From Canibacter oris (GTDB lineage: Bacteria; Actinomycetota; Actinomycetes; Actinomycetales; Microbacteriaceae), in NCBI RefSeq assembly GCF_014197205.1, contig NZ_JACIFD010000006.1, positions 1-64,000 on the forward strand: a DNA stretch of 64,000 nt. The letters run 5' to 3'. Below, one piece after another: positions 44,019 through 52,809 of the stretch (positions are counted from its first letter, which is position 1; every line of letters begins with the position of its first letter). A model generated the notes under the pieces. The model saw only the letters and a list, made by a program, of their open reading frames with translations. It was not told where the DNA came from and did not search any database. The position numbers and the translations under genes are program-made.

Positions 44019-45050
44019 ATGACACTCAGTGCTGCGCTTGAGAAACACTTCGCAAAGGTGGCGCAAAAACGTGCGCTTAAAGGATTATTTGCCCCGCAAG
44101 TGCTTGTAAAAACCTCTGCTGGGGAGTATCGCAGTGGCGCTCAAGAATTACCTTTTCACGCTGCTTCCGTCGGCAAACTCGCTACCGCCGCGCTCGTCAT
44201 GCAGGATGTGGAGGCTGGCAGATATGAGTTGAGCACCTCAGTGTCTGCTTTGCTTCCTGCTGCTGAGCTGTATGGTTTGTTTGCGAACGACACCGCCACG
44301 GTGGAGCAGCTATTGGGGCACACTGCGGGAGTGCAAGACTATTTTGCTTGGCGGGGTATTAGGGGTGGGGCGTTCACCAAACAGGTTGTGAAACACCCGG
44401 AACATCATTGGTTGCCGGCAGAACTGCTTGATTACACTAGGAAACAGCAGCAACCGATTAGCGAACCAGGTGAAAAATTTCGATATTCAGATACCGGTTT
44501 TGTGTTGCTCGGCAGAATCCTGGAGGAACAAAACGAAGCAACGTTTACCAGTTTGCTCAGACAGCGGATTTTCGAGCCCGCGGGCATGGGCGATACGGTG
44601 CTGTGGCTGCGTGAACAGGGGCCGACTAAAATAGCGCCAGCTTTCTTAGGGAGCGTAGACGTGAGCGGTTTCGAGTCGCTTTCTTGTGATTGGGCAGGCG
44701 GAGGTATCGTCACTACGCTGGATGACGCCGCGCAGCTGATAATAGCGTTGCGCGAAGGTATTTTGTTGAGGCCGGATAGTTGGAACATAATGTGTACGCC
44801 GCGCAATAAGCTGCGTGGCGGAATCTATTACGGGCTTGGCGCGATGCAGCTGCGTTTTGCAGAGTTTTCACCTTTTTTGCGTGGTCTGCCGCGACCGGTT
44901 GGGCACGCCGGTGTCTTCGGAGTACACGCATTTAGTTACCCTGATTCCGGAGCCGTGGTGGTGCTGAACTTCGGCGGCACCAAAGCAATGCCCGCCAGCT
45001 TCAGATCGCACATTAAGATAGCGCTGGCGCTGCGTAACACGCAAAAGTGA
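44019..45050 (+). CDS. Serine hydrolase, class C beta-lactamase-like
   Basis: 343 residues with the penicillin-binding fold: SxxK nucleophile Ser50-Val-Gly-Lys53 in FHAASVGKLATAALVMQDVE, the YxN-like RYSDTGFVLLGRILEE, and the late HAGVFG in place of KTG. No signal peptide is seen, so it is probably cytosolic, an esterase or peptidase rather than a beta-lactamase. GGGGGAGG precedes the ATG. An IS3 element starts 3 nt after its stop. Confidence 0.88.
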   Translation: MTLSAALEKHFAKVAQKRALKGLFAPQVLVKTSAGEYRSGAQELPFHAASVGKLATAALVMQDVEAGRYELSTSVSALLPAAELYGLFANDTATVEQLLGHTAGVQDYFAWRGIRGGAFTKQVVKHPEHHWLPAELLDYTRKQQQPISEPGEKFRYSDTGFVLLGRILEEQNEATFTSLLRQRIFEPAGMGDTVLWLREQGPTKIAPAFLGSVDVSGFESLSCDWAGGGIVTTLDDAAQLIIALREGILLRPDSWNIMCTPRNKLRGGIYYGLGAMQLRFAEFSPFLRGLPRPVGHAGVFGVHAFSYPDSGAVVVLNFGGTKAMPASFRSHIKIALALRNTQK

Positions 45051-45097
45051 GAAGGGTCTGCTGTTGGTTTTGGTTACAGTGAACCTTTCACCAAAAC

Positions 45098-45968
45098 TCA
45101 TACTACACTCCCGGTCATCACGGTCTCAAACTCAATAGGAGTTAACCGTAACAACCGGTCCTGTCTACGTCTGCGATGATACGTGCGTTCGATCCACATA
45201 AAAACAGCCTGCTGTAACTGTCGCCTGGTATCCCAAACCCTGCGATTAAACGCGTTTTTCTGTAACAAAGCGAAAAAAGATTCCATAGCAGCATTATCAC
45301 CACAAGCACCCACCTGCCCCATAGAACCTTTAAGACCAGTAACTCTTAGCAAGTTTAAAAACTTACTTGACCGGAACTGGCTATCACGATCTGAATGCAC
45401 CACACACCCAGCAACATCACCACGTAACACTAACGCTGCAGATAACGCTCTTACCGCAAGCTGGCTGCTCATATGCGAATCCATTGCGTATCCAACAATC
45501 ATGTTAGAAAACACATCCTTTACCGCACACAAATACAGTTTCCCTTCCCGGGTAGGATGCTCTGTGATATCTGTTAACCACACCTGGTTAGGTTTCTTGC
45601 TTGTAAATTCACGCTGTACTAAATCATCATGGATTACTGGCTGTGATTTACCGGATTTACGTTTCTGTTTCACAATCACTGACTTTAGCCCTGCTTCATG
45701 ACATAGTTTCCACGCTGTCCGCTCTCCCATCGCGTATCCACGCCGCGCAGCTTCATCACGCAACAAACCGATACCCAAACTCCGGGTCATCAGCGTGTGC
45801 TTCACACAGTACTTGTTTACGACGTTCACGCACTTTTTGACTCACCGGAGGTTCAGGATCGCGCAACCAACGATAGTACGGTTGTCGTGCTAGTTTTAAC
45901 ACACGGCATGTGACAGTAACAGGGATCCCGCTGGCAGCTAGCTCTTTTACCAGCGGGTAGTACCTTTT
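45098..45968 (-). pseudogene. IS3-family transposase OrfB (DDE integrase), one-base frameshift
   Basis: The frame enters from OrfA by a -1 slip at a G-GGA-AAA heptamer (45965-45971), giving KRYYPLVKELAASGIPVTVT and on to HADDPEFGYRFVA, then two stops. The protein resumes one base later as DEAARRGYAMGERTAWKLCH and runs intact through WLTDITEHPTREGKLYLCAV (first Asp), VVHSDRDSQF (second Asp) and GDNAAMESFFALLQKNAF (Glu) to the end. A single inserted base near 45760-45764 explains the break; the sister copy at 12300 reads FGYRFIADEL across this point. Confidence 0.88.
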
Positions 45969-46255
45969 CCCGGTAAATTAGCTTGGGATAAAAACGCTGC
46001 AGCACGACGTAGAATCTCAACCTCGTACTCTAACTGTTTCTTTTCCCGTTTAAGACGCGCTATTTCCTCTTTCTCACTACCAGTAACACCAGGCTTGATC
46101 CCTGTGTCCACACGGTAACGTCGCAGCCAGGTCTCCAAAGTAGGCACAGCAACACCAAAACCAGCAGCTACCTGGGTTAAAGTAACCCCCTCGGATCTGT
46201 TCAACGCTGCTTGGATAACCTCGTTACGAAACTCTTCCGGATACGCTCTTGGCAT
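45947..46255 (-). CDS. IS3-family transposase OrfA
   Basis: 102 residues: MPRAYPEEFRNEVIQAALNR, an HTH of the Tnp_1/IS3 type (LTQVAAGFGVAVPTLETWLR), and a C-terminal leucine-zipper coiled coil (EEIARLKREKKQLEYEVEIL). It ends PGKGTTRW; the G-GGA-AAA slippery sequence just before the stop fits programmed -1 frameshifting into OrfB. Intact. Confidence 0.9.
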   Translation of the reverse strand: MPRAYPEEFRNEVIQAALNRSEGVTLTQVAAGFGVAVPTLETWLRRYRVDTGIKPGVTGSEKEEIARLKREKKQLEYEVEILRRAAAFLSQANLPGKGTTRW

Positions 46256-46438
46256 AACAATTCCTCTGCTGGTTCAACACTCATCAAACCATATACCCAG
46301 ATTGTAACCAAAACCAACAGCAGACCCCTGTATTTATTTAATTAGTTTAGAAAAAGCTTCGCAGGATCTTTGTATTAACAGTGAAATAACTGATTATTTG
46401 TTGTGTTGTTGCGATATTTTATCGGTAACTTTTCTAAC

Positions 46439-46759
46439 TTATAAAATAGCTATAAAGATGTAGCAGATATTGATTAGAGCGATTGGAAAAGGTATCCATT
46501 TGCGTATTTCACTATCAGCTAAAGCGATAATTATTATGACTGCAAGCGCTCCTGACGATAAGGATAAAACCAGGTATGTTTTATAGACAGGCAAAACTTT
46601 AGTAAAGACGACTGGCCATATCTTTGGATTATTAATTTCTTCCCCTAACCAAGTATCAAATTGATGTCTTGGCCCGACAAGACTTGCACGCTTAATTGTG
46701 GCGTATAGAATGATTGATGCTGCCATAAAGAAAACAATCGATAAAATATCACCCGGCAT
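46439..46759 (-). CDS. Small membrane protein of unknown function
   Basis: 106 residues with AGGAGG 4 nt before the ATG. Three probable helices: DILSIVFFMAASIILYATI, YKTYLVLSLSSGALAVIIII and WIPFPIALINICYIFIAIL, with a loop carrying ASLVGPRHQFDTWLGEEINN. No family recognised. AT-rich and next to an IS, possibly acquired. Confidence 0.6.
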   Translation of the reverse strand: MPGDILSIVFFMAASIILYATIKRASLVGPRHQFDTWLGEEINNPKIWPVVFTKVLPVYKTYLVLSLSSGALAVIIIIALADSEIRKWIPFPIALINICYIFIAIL

Positions 46760-46994
46760 TTCGCCTCCTGAATTTCAAAGTTAGCTAAATTCGGCTTTCT
46801 TCTTTGAGCATACGACAACAATTGCAGGGCAGGCTTTTTGGTGCTTAAATTTTAAATTGACGGTTGTTTTACGGCGTTAAAATTTAGTTTTGTGTATATC
46901 GCAAAGAAAATATGTTCCGAAAACATCATTATTAGGGATTTTCTTAGGAGCTAAACTGGATCAAAAAGGCGTACAAAGCAACGCTTCTCTAGAT

Positions 46995-47999
46995 ATGCTG
47001 AGCAGGTTTTTACCCGGAGTTCTGCTGTGTTTAGCCGGCGGTGCAGGGGCGGTGCTAGCCGTTAAAATATTGCCGGCATGGCACCCGACATTTGCGGCGG
47101 TGAGCCCGCTATTGCTAGCTATCCTGCTCGGGGTACTAGTTGGGAACACGGTGAAGCTCCCCGCCAGTGCGCAGCCGGGGCTGCAGTTTAGCGCTAAAAA
47201 AGTGCTGCGCTTTGGGATTGTGCTGCTGGGGCTGCAAATCTCGGTTGCCCAGATTTTAGATTTGGGTTGGGCTCCGGCGCTGCTGGCATTGCTCGCGGTG
47301 GTCTCCGGTTTTACTTGCGCCCTGCTTTTGGGTGCCGCACTCGGTCTCTCCCTGCCGCAACGCTTGCTGATTGGCGCCGGTTTTGGCATCTGCGGCGCGG
47401 CAGCGGTTGCGGCGGTTGACGGGGTGCTTGACGACGACAAAGAAGAGCACGAAACCGCGACCGCCTTGGGGTTGGTTGTGCTGTTTGGGACGCTGATGAT
47501 TTTCTTGCTGCCTTTGGCGGCAAGGCTTGCGGGGCTTAGCGACTGGGAAACCGGAGTGTGGGCGGGTGCGAGCGTGCACGAGGTGGCGCAGGTGGTGGCA
47601 ATTGGTGGATCACTCTCAGCCGCAGCGCTCAGCGCAGCGGTAGTTGTGAAACTATCTCGGGTGTTGCTGCTCGCGCCGGTGATGGCTACGATTAGCGTGT
47701 GGCGGCGTCACAACAACGCCAAAAGCGGCGGAAAATTACCGCCAATTATGCCGCTGTTCGTGTTTCTGTTTATCGTGATGGTTGCGGTGCGCAGCCTGGC
47801 GCCGTTGCCAGCGGAGTTACTGGCGGCGGTGAACCTGGTACAAACCGTGCTGTTAGCAGTTGCAATGTTTGCGCTCGGTCTGGGTGTGCGCTTCAGCGTT
47901 TTCAAACGTGGCAGCTGGCGGCCTTTTGTTGTCGCTTTAGTGACGACACTGGTAATTGCTGTGGTCACATACGGTGGCCTGGTGCTATTAATTGATTAG
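46995..47999 (+). CDS. YeiH/PSE-family putative sulfate exporter
   Basis: 334 residues from ATG 46995, 10 hydrophobic helices or so. Family blocks: ILLGVLVGNTVKLPASAQPG, KKVLRFGIVLLGLQISVAQI, FGICGAAAVAAVDGVLDDD, and WAGASVHEVAQVVAIGGSLS. The YeiH/PF03601 family has a proposed role in anion (sulfate or sulfonate) export, not proven. The start is ambiguous: the same frame extends to a GTG at 46890, and a CTG at 46956 has the best ribosome-binding site (AGGAG 5 nt upstream). Confidence 0.87.
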   Translation: MLSRFLPGVLLCLAGGAGAVLAVKILPAWHPTFAAVSPLLLAILLGVLVGNTVKLPASAQPGLQFSAKKVLRFGIVLLGLQISVAQILDLGWAPALLALLAVVSGFTCALLLGAALGLSLPQRLLIGAGFGICGAAAVAAVDGVLDDDKEEHETATALGLVVLFGTLMIFLLPLAARLAGLSDWETGVWAGASVHEVAQVVAIGGSLSAAALSAAVVVKLSRVLLLAPVMATISVWRRHNNAKSGGKLPPIMPLFVFLFIVMVAVRSLAPLPAELLAAVNLVQTVLLAVAMFALGLGVRFSVFKRGSWRPFVVALVTTLVIAVVTYGGLVLLID

Positions 48000-48037
48000 C
48001 TTGCAGATGCGCGGGTGGATCTGCCTCGCGCCGGAGA

Positions 48038-49489
48038 CTATGCGCCAGGGTCGAGATTCTGCTGCTGCAGAAGCTGCGCGAGGCGACGCGACTTTCGTGG
48101 CAGGCGACGGCGATGCAGTAAAAGCCTAAGCACCCAAACAGCGGGTTTGCGCACCGGAGGGTAAACAAGCTTTAAAGTGTCAAAAGCGGTTGGTTTGTAT
48201 AGTACCCCGCGCTCTTGTGTGAAAGCCTTAAAAGACCATTTGCCATGATAGCTGCCTTGGCCGCTTTCCCCGACACCGCCGAACGGAAGATAGGGGGTGG
48301 CGCTGTGCAAAACTGCGGCGTTAATAGCGAAGCCACCCGAAAAAATCGCTTCCCTAAATTTTGCAGCTAAGCGTTTAGAGCTGGTGAAAATGTACGCAGC
48401 CAGTGGTTTTTCCCGCTCGTTAATAGCTGCCGCGGCGGCCCTCCAGCTAGTGATTGGCAATACGGGTAAAATCGGGCCGAAAATTTCTTCCCGCATTGCC
48501 GGGTGTTGTTGGCTGACACCAAACAAAATAGTTGGCGCTACGAAACGGTTTTGTGGATCCGCCTCACCACCGTGCAGGAGCCGAGCATCAGCATCAGGTT
48601 GCTGCATACTCGCCAGTCTCGTTGCGTGTTTCACGGTTATGATACGGCCGTAAGATTTTGAGCTGCGCGGATTTGGGTATGCGTTTTTCACCGCTTTAAC
48701 CAGCAGCCGAGAGAACTTTTTTGCGACTTTTTCGTGCACATAAACATAATCAGGAGCTGTGCATGTTTGCCCCGCATTTAAAAATTTTGCCCACACCAGC
48801 CTTTTTGCGGCGACCTTGAGATCGGCGTCGTGATGCACATACACCGGAGATTTACCGCCTAGTTCGAGCTCCACCGGAATGAGTTTTTCAGCGCATTCGG
48901 CAGCAATAATTTTCCCGACTCTGGTAGAACCCGTGAAGAAAACCTTGTCTGGTTTGGCAGAGATTAATTCGGTTACCGTTTGTGCATCTCCTGTAACAAC
49001 TTGCACCGCACTCGAATCTAAATATTGCGGCACCAGCCGGGCGACAACATCAGCCGTGTGCGATGCTAACTCACTCGGCTTCAGAATCACGCAGTTTCCG
49101 CCTGCTAAGGCTCCCACCAAAGGAGAGAACAGCAGTTGTAACGGGTAATTCCAAGGTGCAATTATCAGCACTGTGCCGAGCGGATCATGATAGACCCTGC
49201 TTTGTGCCGGCTGTAGCGCGAGCGGCGAACGTACTTTTTGCGGCCGCAGCCAACCTGCGAGATTTTTATAGGTGTGACTTATTTCCGCCAGCGTTTGCCC
49301 GATTTCAGTGCTCCAAACTTCAACTGCGGGCTTGCCCAGATCAGCCGCTAAAGCTTTTTCAAAAGCTTTGCGGTTTTCTAACAGCAGCCGTTGCAGCGCG
49401 GCGAGCTGCGCTTTGCGCCATGCCAAATTTCTAGTTTTGCCACTGGCAAAGGTATTTTTCAAATTAGCAACTATTAGCGAACCGGTCAC
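48038..49489 (-). CDS. Aldehyde dehydrogenase (ALDH3-like)
   Basis: NAD(P)-dependent oxidation of aldehydes, about 483 residues from a GTG at 49489 (an ATG at 49563 extends it without family support). PLGTVLIIAPWNYPLQLLFS, the NAD loop FFTGSTRVGKIIAAECAEK, catalytic Glu in ELELGGKSPVYVHHDADL, catalytic Cys in FLNAGQTCTAPDYVYVHE, and EEIFGPILPVLP with LPFGGVGESGQGSYHGKWSF are standard for fatty or aromatic aldehyde dehydrogenases of class 3. The physiological substrate is unknown. Confidence 0.92.
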   Translation of the reverse strand: MTGSLIVANLKNTFASGKTRNLAWRKAQLAALQRLLLENRKAFEKALAADLGKPAVEVWSTEIGQTLAEISHTYKNLAGWLRPQKVRSPLALQPAQSRVYHDPLGTVLIIAPWNYPLQLLFSPLVGALAGGNCVILKPSELASHTADVVARLVPQYLDSSAVQVVTGDAQTVTELISAKPDKVFFTGSTRVGKIIAAECAEKLIPVELELGGKSPVYVHHDADLKVAAKRLVWAKFLNAGQTCTAPDYVYVHEKVAKKFSRLLVKAVKNAYPNPRSSKSYGRIITVKHATRLASMQQPDADARLLHGGEADPQNRFVAPTILFGVSQQHPAMREEIFGPILPVLPITSWRAAAAAINEREKPLAAYIFTSSKRLAAKFREAIFSGGFAINAAVLHSATPYLPFGGVGESGQGSYHGKWSFKAFTQERGVLYKPTAFDTLKLVYPPVRKPAVWVLRLLLHRRRLPRKSRRLAQLLQQQNLDPGA

Positions 49490-49600
49490 ACTTAGACAAT
49501 ACTGGGTGCAAGTTGAGATGTCACTAAAAGTTTTCTCGCAGACGTCATAACTTGCGGTAACCATAGAGCGGCTGTCAGCTAAGCTTTGTAAGCTATTGCC

Positions 49601-49975
49601 ATGACTTTGACGCAGCAGGCTCCTGATGCCACCGCGACCGATATGGCGACGGTGGAGCGTTTGGCTGCGCGCTTTGGTAAATACCGGGAGCGGTGGCAGG
49701 CCTGGCTGCAGCAGCATCCGGTGCTGCGTTTTATCTATCGTACACTATTGATTACGGTTGCTACGGCGGTGATTATTGCCGGTATTCTGATGCTGGTTTT
49801 GCCAGGGCCGGGGTGGCTCACGATTTTCTTGGGGCTTGCGATTTTAGGTTCTGAGTTTGCCTGGGCACGCCGCTTGTTGGCGTGGCTGCGCCTGCAGCTG
49901 AACGCGATGCTTTACCGCTGGAAGCAGTACCGCGCGCAGCGTCGCGCCGCGAAACAGCGTCCTGCCGCGAAATAG
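49601..49975 (+). CDS. PGPGW-domain transmembrane protein
   Basis: 124 residues. The central TLLITVATAVIIAGILMLVL-PGPGW-LTIFLGLAILGSEFAWARR is the defining block of the PGPGW (TIGR02611-like) family: two membrane helices joined by PGPGW, flanked by basic cytosolic ends. Role unknown. Divergent from the aldehyde dehydrogenase. Confidence 0.88.
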   Translation: MTLTQQAPDATATDMATVERLAARFGKYRERWQAWLQQHPVLRFIYRTLLITVATAVIIAGILMLVLPGPGWLTIFLGLAILGSEFAWARRLLAWLRLQLNAMLYRWKQYRAQRRAAKQRPAAK

Positions 49976-50050
49976 GGTTGCGTCACGAAGCAGGGTGGTG
50001 GCCGCATCTGGCACAATAGTACCTAGCGTCGCGCCTAGCGCAGCCGCAGC

Positions 50051-50686
50051 CTAAGCGCAGTTACCGATGAGGCGGACATCCGGGTGACTGTCGAAGCGGT
50101 AGCCGCTGCCGCGCACGGTGCGAATGATGTCTTGGTAGGCGCCGAGTTTTACCCGCAGCCGGCGAATATGCACGTCAATGGTGCGGGCGTTTGGTGCGGC
50201 CTCGGCTGCGCAGCCTTGCCAGAAATGCGCGAGGATGTCTTCCCGGGTCACGGTCTGTCCCTCTCGCTCTACAAAAAACTGCAGCAGTTCAAACTCTCGC
50301 ACCGTCAAAGGCGCGGCAACATCGTCAAGCAGCACCCGGCTGCGACTGAGGTCGACGGTGACCCCACGAGCCACGCGCTTGACGAGATCACTGCGTTTTG
50401 CGCGGGCGGTGGGCTCGCCCAAAGCTAGCCGGGTCACGTCAATATCGCGGCCCCCAACAGCCGCCGGAGCAACCGCGAGGGTGGCGTGGCTCTGCGACTC
50501 GGGAGTCAGCTCGCTGAGCTTCGCTTTCAGCCCCGCAATAACCTCGCTGAGTGACGTGCCCGCCGCCGCCAACTGCTCCTCGGTGACGCCGACGTAGAGC
50601 GCGAAGCCCCGCACCGCGCCGGAGAGAGTCTGCGGAGCGCTAGATGCTGTGAGAACTGGTGCGTTAAGAACTGCTGCCTGTGACAT
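50051..50686 (-). CDS. Orphan OmpR-type winged-helix regulator
   Basis: 211 residues from ATG 50686 with AAGGAT 7 nt upstream. The C-terminal domain (APLTVREFELLQFFVEREGQ, TVTREDILAHFWQG, ARTIDVHIRRLRVKLGAYQD, IIRTVRGSGYRF) is a complete PhoB/OmpR trans_reg_C winged helix. The N-terminal half has no receiver Asp pocket, so it is not a classical response regulator; it is Ala-rich with a helical middle. Actinobacteria carry such orphan regulators; the targets are unknown. A small Met/Cys-rich ORF lies 290 nt upstream on the same strand. Confidence 0.85.
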   Translation of the reverse strand: MSQAAVLNAPVLTASSAPQTLSGAVRGFALYVGVTEEQLAAAGTSLSEVIAGLKAKLSELTPESQSHATLAVAPAAVGGRDIDVTRLALGEPTARAKRSDLVKRVARGVTVDLSRSRVLLDDVAAPLTVREFELLQFFVEREGQTVTREDILAHFWQGCAAEAAPNARTIDVHIRRLRVKLGAYQDIIRTVRGSGYRFDSHPDVRLIGNCA

Positions 50687-50743
50687 GATGATAATCCTTG
50701 TGTGCCTAAAAAGCAGGTTTCCCTGCGAGCGCAGCTGCATCAA

Positions 50744-51227
50744 AATTTGGTGGAGTGCGGATCAGCCCGCCACCCCGGGGTGCGCCTTAAGAGGCGATGA
50801 ACTTGCAAAGGTTTAAACAGTCTGCGCGAAACGTTGATGATTGCTGAACCGGAAATCGGTTAGCGTGAGAAAAACCAGGCTGAGCTGGTGTGGCTGCGAC
50901 CGCCGAAATGGCTTTGCTACCGAATAGCTTTTTGTGCCAGATGGCTGTTACTGCCGAACGCGAAGCAACTTGTTAGGCGCACATTCGCATGCGCATCTCA
51001 CTACGGCGGCACATCATCATGCCGATAACTCCAGAGTTCACCCCGTTAACGATGATCTGGTTAGTGAGAATATTAGACATGCTTGTTATTCTAATATGAC
51101 AAACAGGGGTTGTGTCAAGCTTTACGCGTGTCACGCAGTCAAAATTGGTTTTGCTGCGTCATTGTGTGACGTTAACCGCAATTAGTTTTAAGTGTATGAC
51201 GCAGCACGCCGTGCTGTCGTTTAAAAG
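50744..51227. other. Long intergenic region between winged-helix gene and upp
   Basis: About 480 nt. It contains the short ORF at 50973-51080 with its promoter and otherwise no credible coding frame. A GCGGATCAGCCCGCC word lies at about 50758. No riboswitch class that I can name is visible. Confidence 0.55.
50973..51080 (-). CDS. Possible leaderless 35-residue Met/Cys-rich leader peptide
   Basis: The frame reads MSNILTNQIIVNGVNSGVIG then MMMCRRSEMRMRMCA, with seven Met and two Cys in its last 15 residues. On the same strand TTGACA (51113-51118) and TATTAG (51091-51096) form a promoter with 16-nt spacing, whose start point would be only a few nt before the ATG. Such leaderless Cys-rich upstream ORFs control sulfur genes in other actinobacteria; here the downstream gene is the orphan winged-helix regulator. 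Function is inferred. Confidence 0.4.
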   Translation of the reverse strand: MSNILTNQIIVNGVNSGVIGMMMCRRSEMRMRMCA

Positions 51228-51863
51228 TTAGTGCGCGGTGCCGTAAAGCCGGTCGCCGGCGTCACCGAGACCCGGCACAATAAATGCCTGCTCGTTCAGC
51301 CCCTCGTCAAGCGCGCCGAGCACGAGCCGTACTTTGCGGTCGCGTGCCGCCTGACGAATCACTTCAACGCCCTCCGGGGTGCCGAGCACGCAGATTGCGG
51401 TGACGTCGTCTGCGCCACGCGCGAACAGGAAATCAATTGCGGCCGCGAGTGATCCACCCGTTGCCAGCATCGGATCAAGCACGAAGCACTGCCGCCCCGA
51501 GAGGTCTTTCGGGAGCCGCTCCGCGTAGGTGGTGGGCTCTAGCGTCTCTTCGTCGCGAGCCATGCCTAAGAACCCCACCTCAGCGGTTGGCACCAGGCGC
51601 ATCATGCCCTCCAGCATGCCAAGGCCGGCGCGGAGAATCGGCACCACCAGGGGGCGCGGTTCGCTCAGCGCAACACCGGTGGTGGTCGCAACCGGTGTTT
51701 CAACGGTGCGCGGGGTGACTCGCACCTCGCGGGTGGCTTCGTAGGCGAGCAGCGTCATCAGCTCTTCGATAAGCTGCTTAAAAATCGGCTGCGGCGTGTT
51801 TTTGTCGCGCAGCACGCTGAGCTTGTGAGTGATGAGAGGATGATCCGCTACAAATACCTGCAT
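51228..51863 (-). CDS. upp: Uracil phosphoribosyltransferase
   Basis: Salvages uracil to UMP with PRPP. 211 residues: [40 protein letters not shown], the PRPP loop [20 protein letters not shown], and the uracil-binding [15 protein letters not shown] end. Last of a minus-strand set with tadA and the CDF-like gene upstream. Confidence 0.97.
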   Translation of the reverse strand: MQVFVADHPLITHKLSVLRDKNTPQPIFKQLIEELMTLLAYEATREVRVTPRTVETPVATTTGVALSEPRPLVVPILRAGLGMLEGMMRLVPTAEVGFLGMARDEETLEPTTYAERLPKDLSGRQCFVLDPMLATGGSLAAAIDFLFARGADDVTAICVLGTPEGVEVIRQAARDRKVRLVLGALDEGLNEQAFIVPGLGDAGDRLYGTAH

Positions 51864-51924
51864 AGTTACCTAGTTTAGCGCAGCACCCTGGAAGTGGTGG
51901 CGGATCATCCCGCCCCGCAGCGCC

Positions 51925-52389
51925 TCACCTTTTCGCTGCGAAGAACCGCTGCAGTTCGGCCGCGCACTCGGTGGCACACACACCGCCGGTAACCTCCGGC
52001 ACAGGGTGCGGCAGATACCCGTCGCGCAGCACGTCATAAACACTGCCGGCGGCACCGGCTTTATCGTCCCACGCGCCGAAAACCACTTTGCCAACCCGGC
52101 TCGCTAAAATCGCCCCGGCGCACATCACGCAGGGCTCCAGCGTCACCGCCAGGGTGCAGTCGCTCAGCACCCGGTCTTGGCGGGCCAGAGCCGCCGCGTT
52201 GAGGGCTACGATTTCGGCGTGGCCGGCGTAGTCGCCGGTGGTCGCCCGGGTGTTAGTGCCGACCCCGATAACCTCACCGGCGGCATCGAAAACCACCGCC
52301 GCAACCGGCACTTCGGAGGCTGATCCACCCCGCAAGTGTGCGAGCGCAGCACGCACCTGGGCTTCTTCAACAGCGGTATAGAAAGTCAC
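51925..52389 (-). CDS. tadA: tRNA-specific adenosine deaminase
   Basis: Zinc deaminase forming inosine at position 34 of tRNA-Arg. 154 residues; zinc ligands His57 in GHAEIVAL (catalytic Glu59) and Cys87/Cys90 in LEPCVMCAGAILASRVGKVV, then FGAWDDKAGAAGSVYDVLRD, typical of TadA rather than free-base deaminases. Located between the CDF-like gene and upp. Confidence 0.93.
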   Translation of the reverse strand: MTFYTAVEEAQVRAALAHLRGGSASEVPVAAVVFDAAGEVIGVGTNTRATTGDYAGHAEIVALNAAALARQDRVLSDCTLAVTLEPCVMCAGAILASRVGKVVFGAWDDKAGAAGSVYDVLRDGYLPHPVPEVTGGVCATECAAELQRFFAAKR

Positions 52390-52415
52390 GGTAAATAGGC
52401 GCAGTGGCGCGCGGT

Positions 52416-52745
52416 TTAGTCGTAGCTGAGGGTGACGATGGTGGAGGTGGAGGCGGTGAGGGTGTCGTCAAAGTAGACGTCCGGGGTCACAAAAATGTGT
52501 TTAGCTGCTGGTAGCAGACGGTTGATGCGGCGCTCTGCCACGGTTAGAGCAGCCGACACCTGGCGCATCTCAAGCTCTGCAGGGAGCGAGACTTTGGCGC
52601 CGACCACCAGAGTTTCACCATCGATATGGAACAGGGTGACGCGGACGACGCGATCAATGTTGGTGATTTGCAGCAGCTCAGCTTCAAGCTGCTGTAGCAG
52701 CTCGTTGTCGCTCGGCTGCGCGCCCGCCGGACTAGTTGAGGTCAT
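52416..52745 (-). CDS. Stand-alone CDF cation-efflux C-terminal-like domain
   Basis: 109 residues: IDRVVRVTLFHIDGETLVVG, AKVSLPAELEMRQVSAALTV, AERRINRLLPAAKHIFVTPD-VYFDD. This pattern is the cytosolic ferredoxin-like dimerisation domain at the end of cation diffusion facilitators, but no membrane part is encoded upstream; the preceding sequence is the short intergenic region to proC. It could be a genuine single-domain metal-binding protein or the remnant of a transporter. The start has GGAGG upstream, favouring a real gene. Confidence 0.7.
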   Translation of the reverse strand: MTSTSPAGAQPSDNELLQQLEAELLQITNIDRVVRVTLFHIDGETLVVGAKVSLPAELEMRQVSAALTVAERRINRLLPAAKHIFVTPDVYFDDTLTASTSTIVTLSYD

Positions 52746-52809
52746 GTGCCGCTCCTCCTAGTGAGAGTTTCTGGAGTCTACAATGGCACAGCTACCTTAG
52801 AATGAGCTT

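Larger units (their letters stand above)
45054..46327 (-). mobile_element. IS3-family insertion sequence with perfect ends (copy 3)
   Basis: The terminal inverted repeats at 45054-45077 and 46304-46327 are 24-nt perfect matches (outer part GGGTCTGCTGTTGGTTTTGG). Length 1274 bp. OrfA and OrfB are on the minus strand. The end sequence matches that of the decayed copies at 11802 and 13759. I see no clear target duplication. The OrfB frame is broken by one base, so the copy is probably immobile on its own. Confidence 0.93.
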
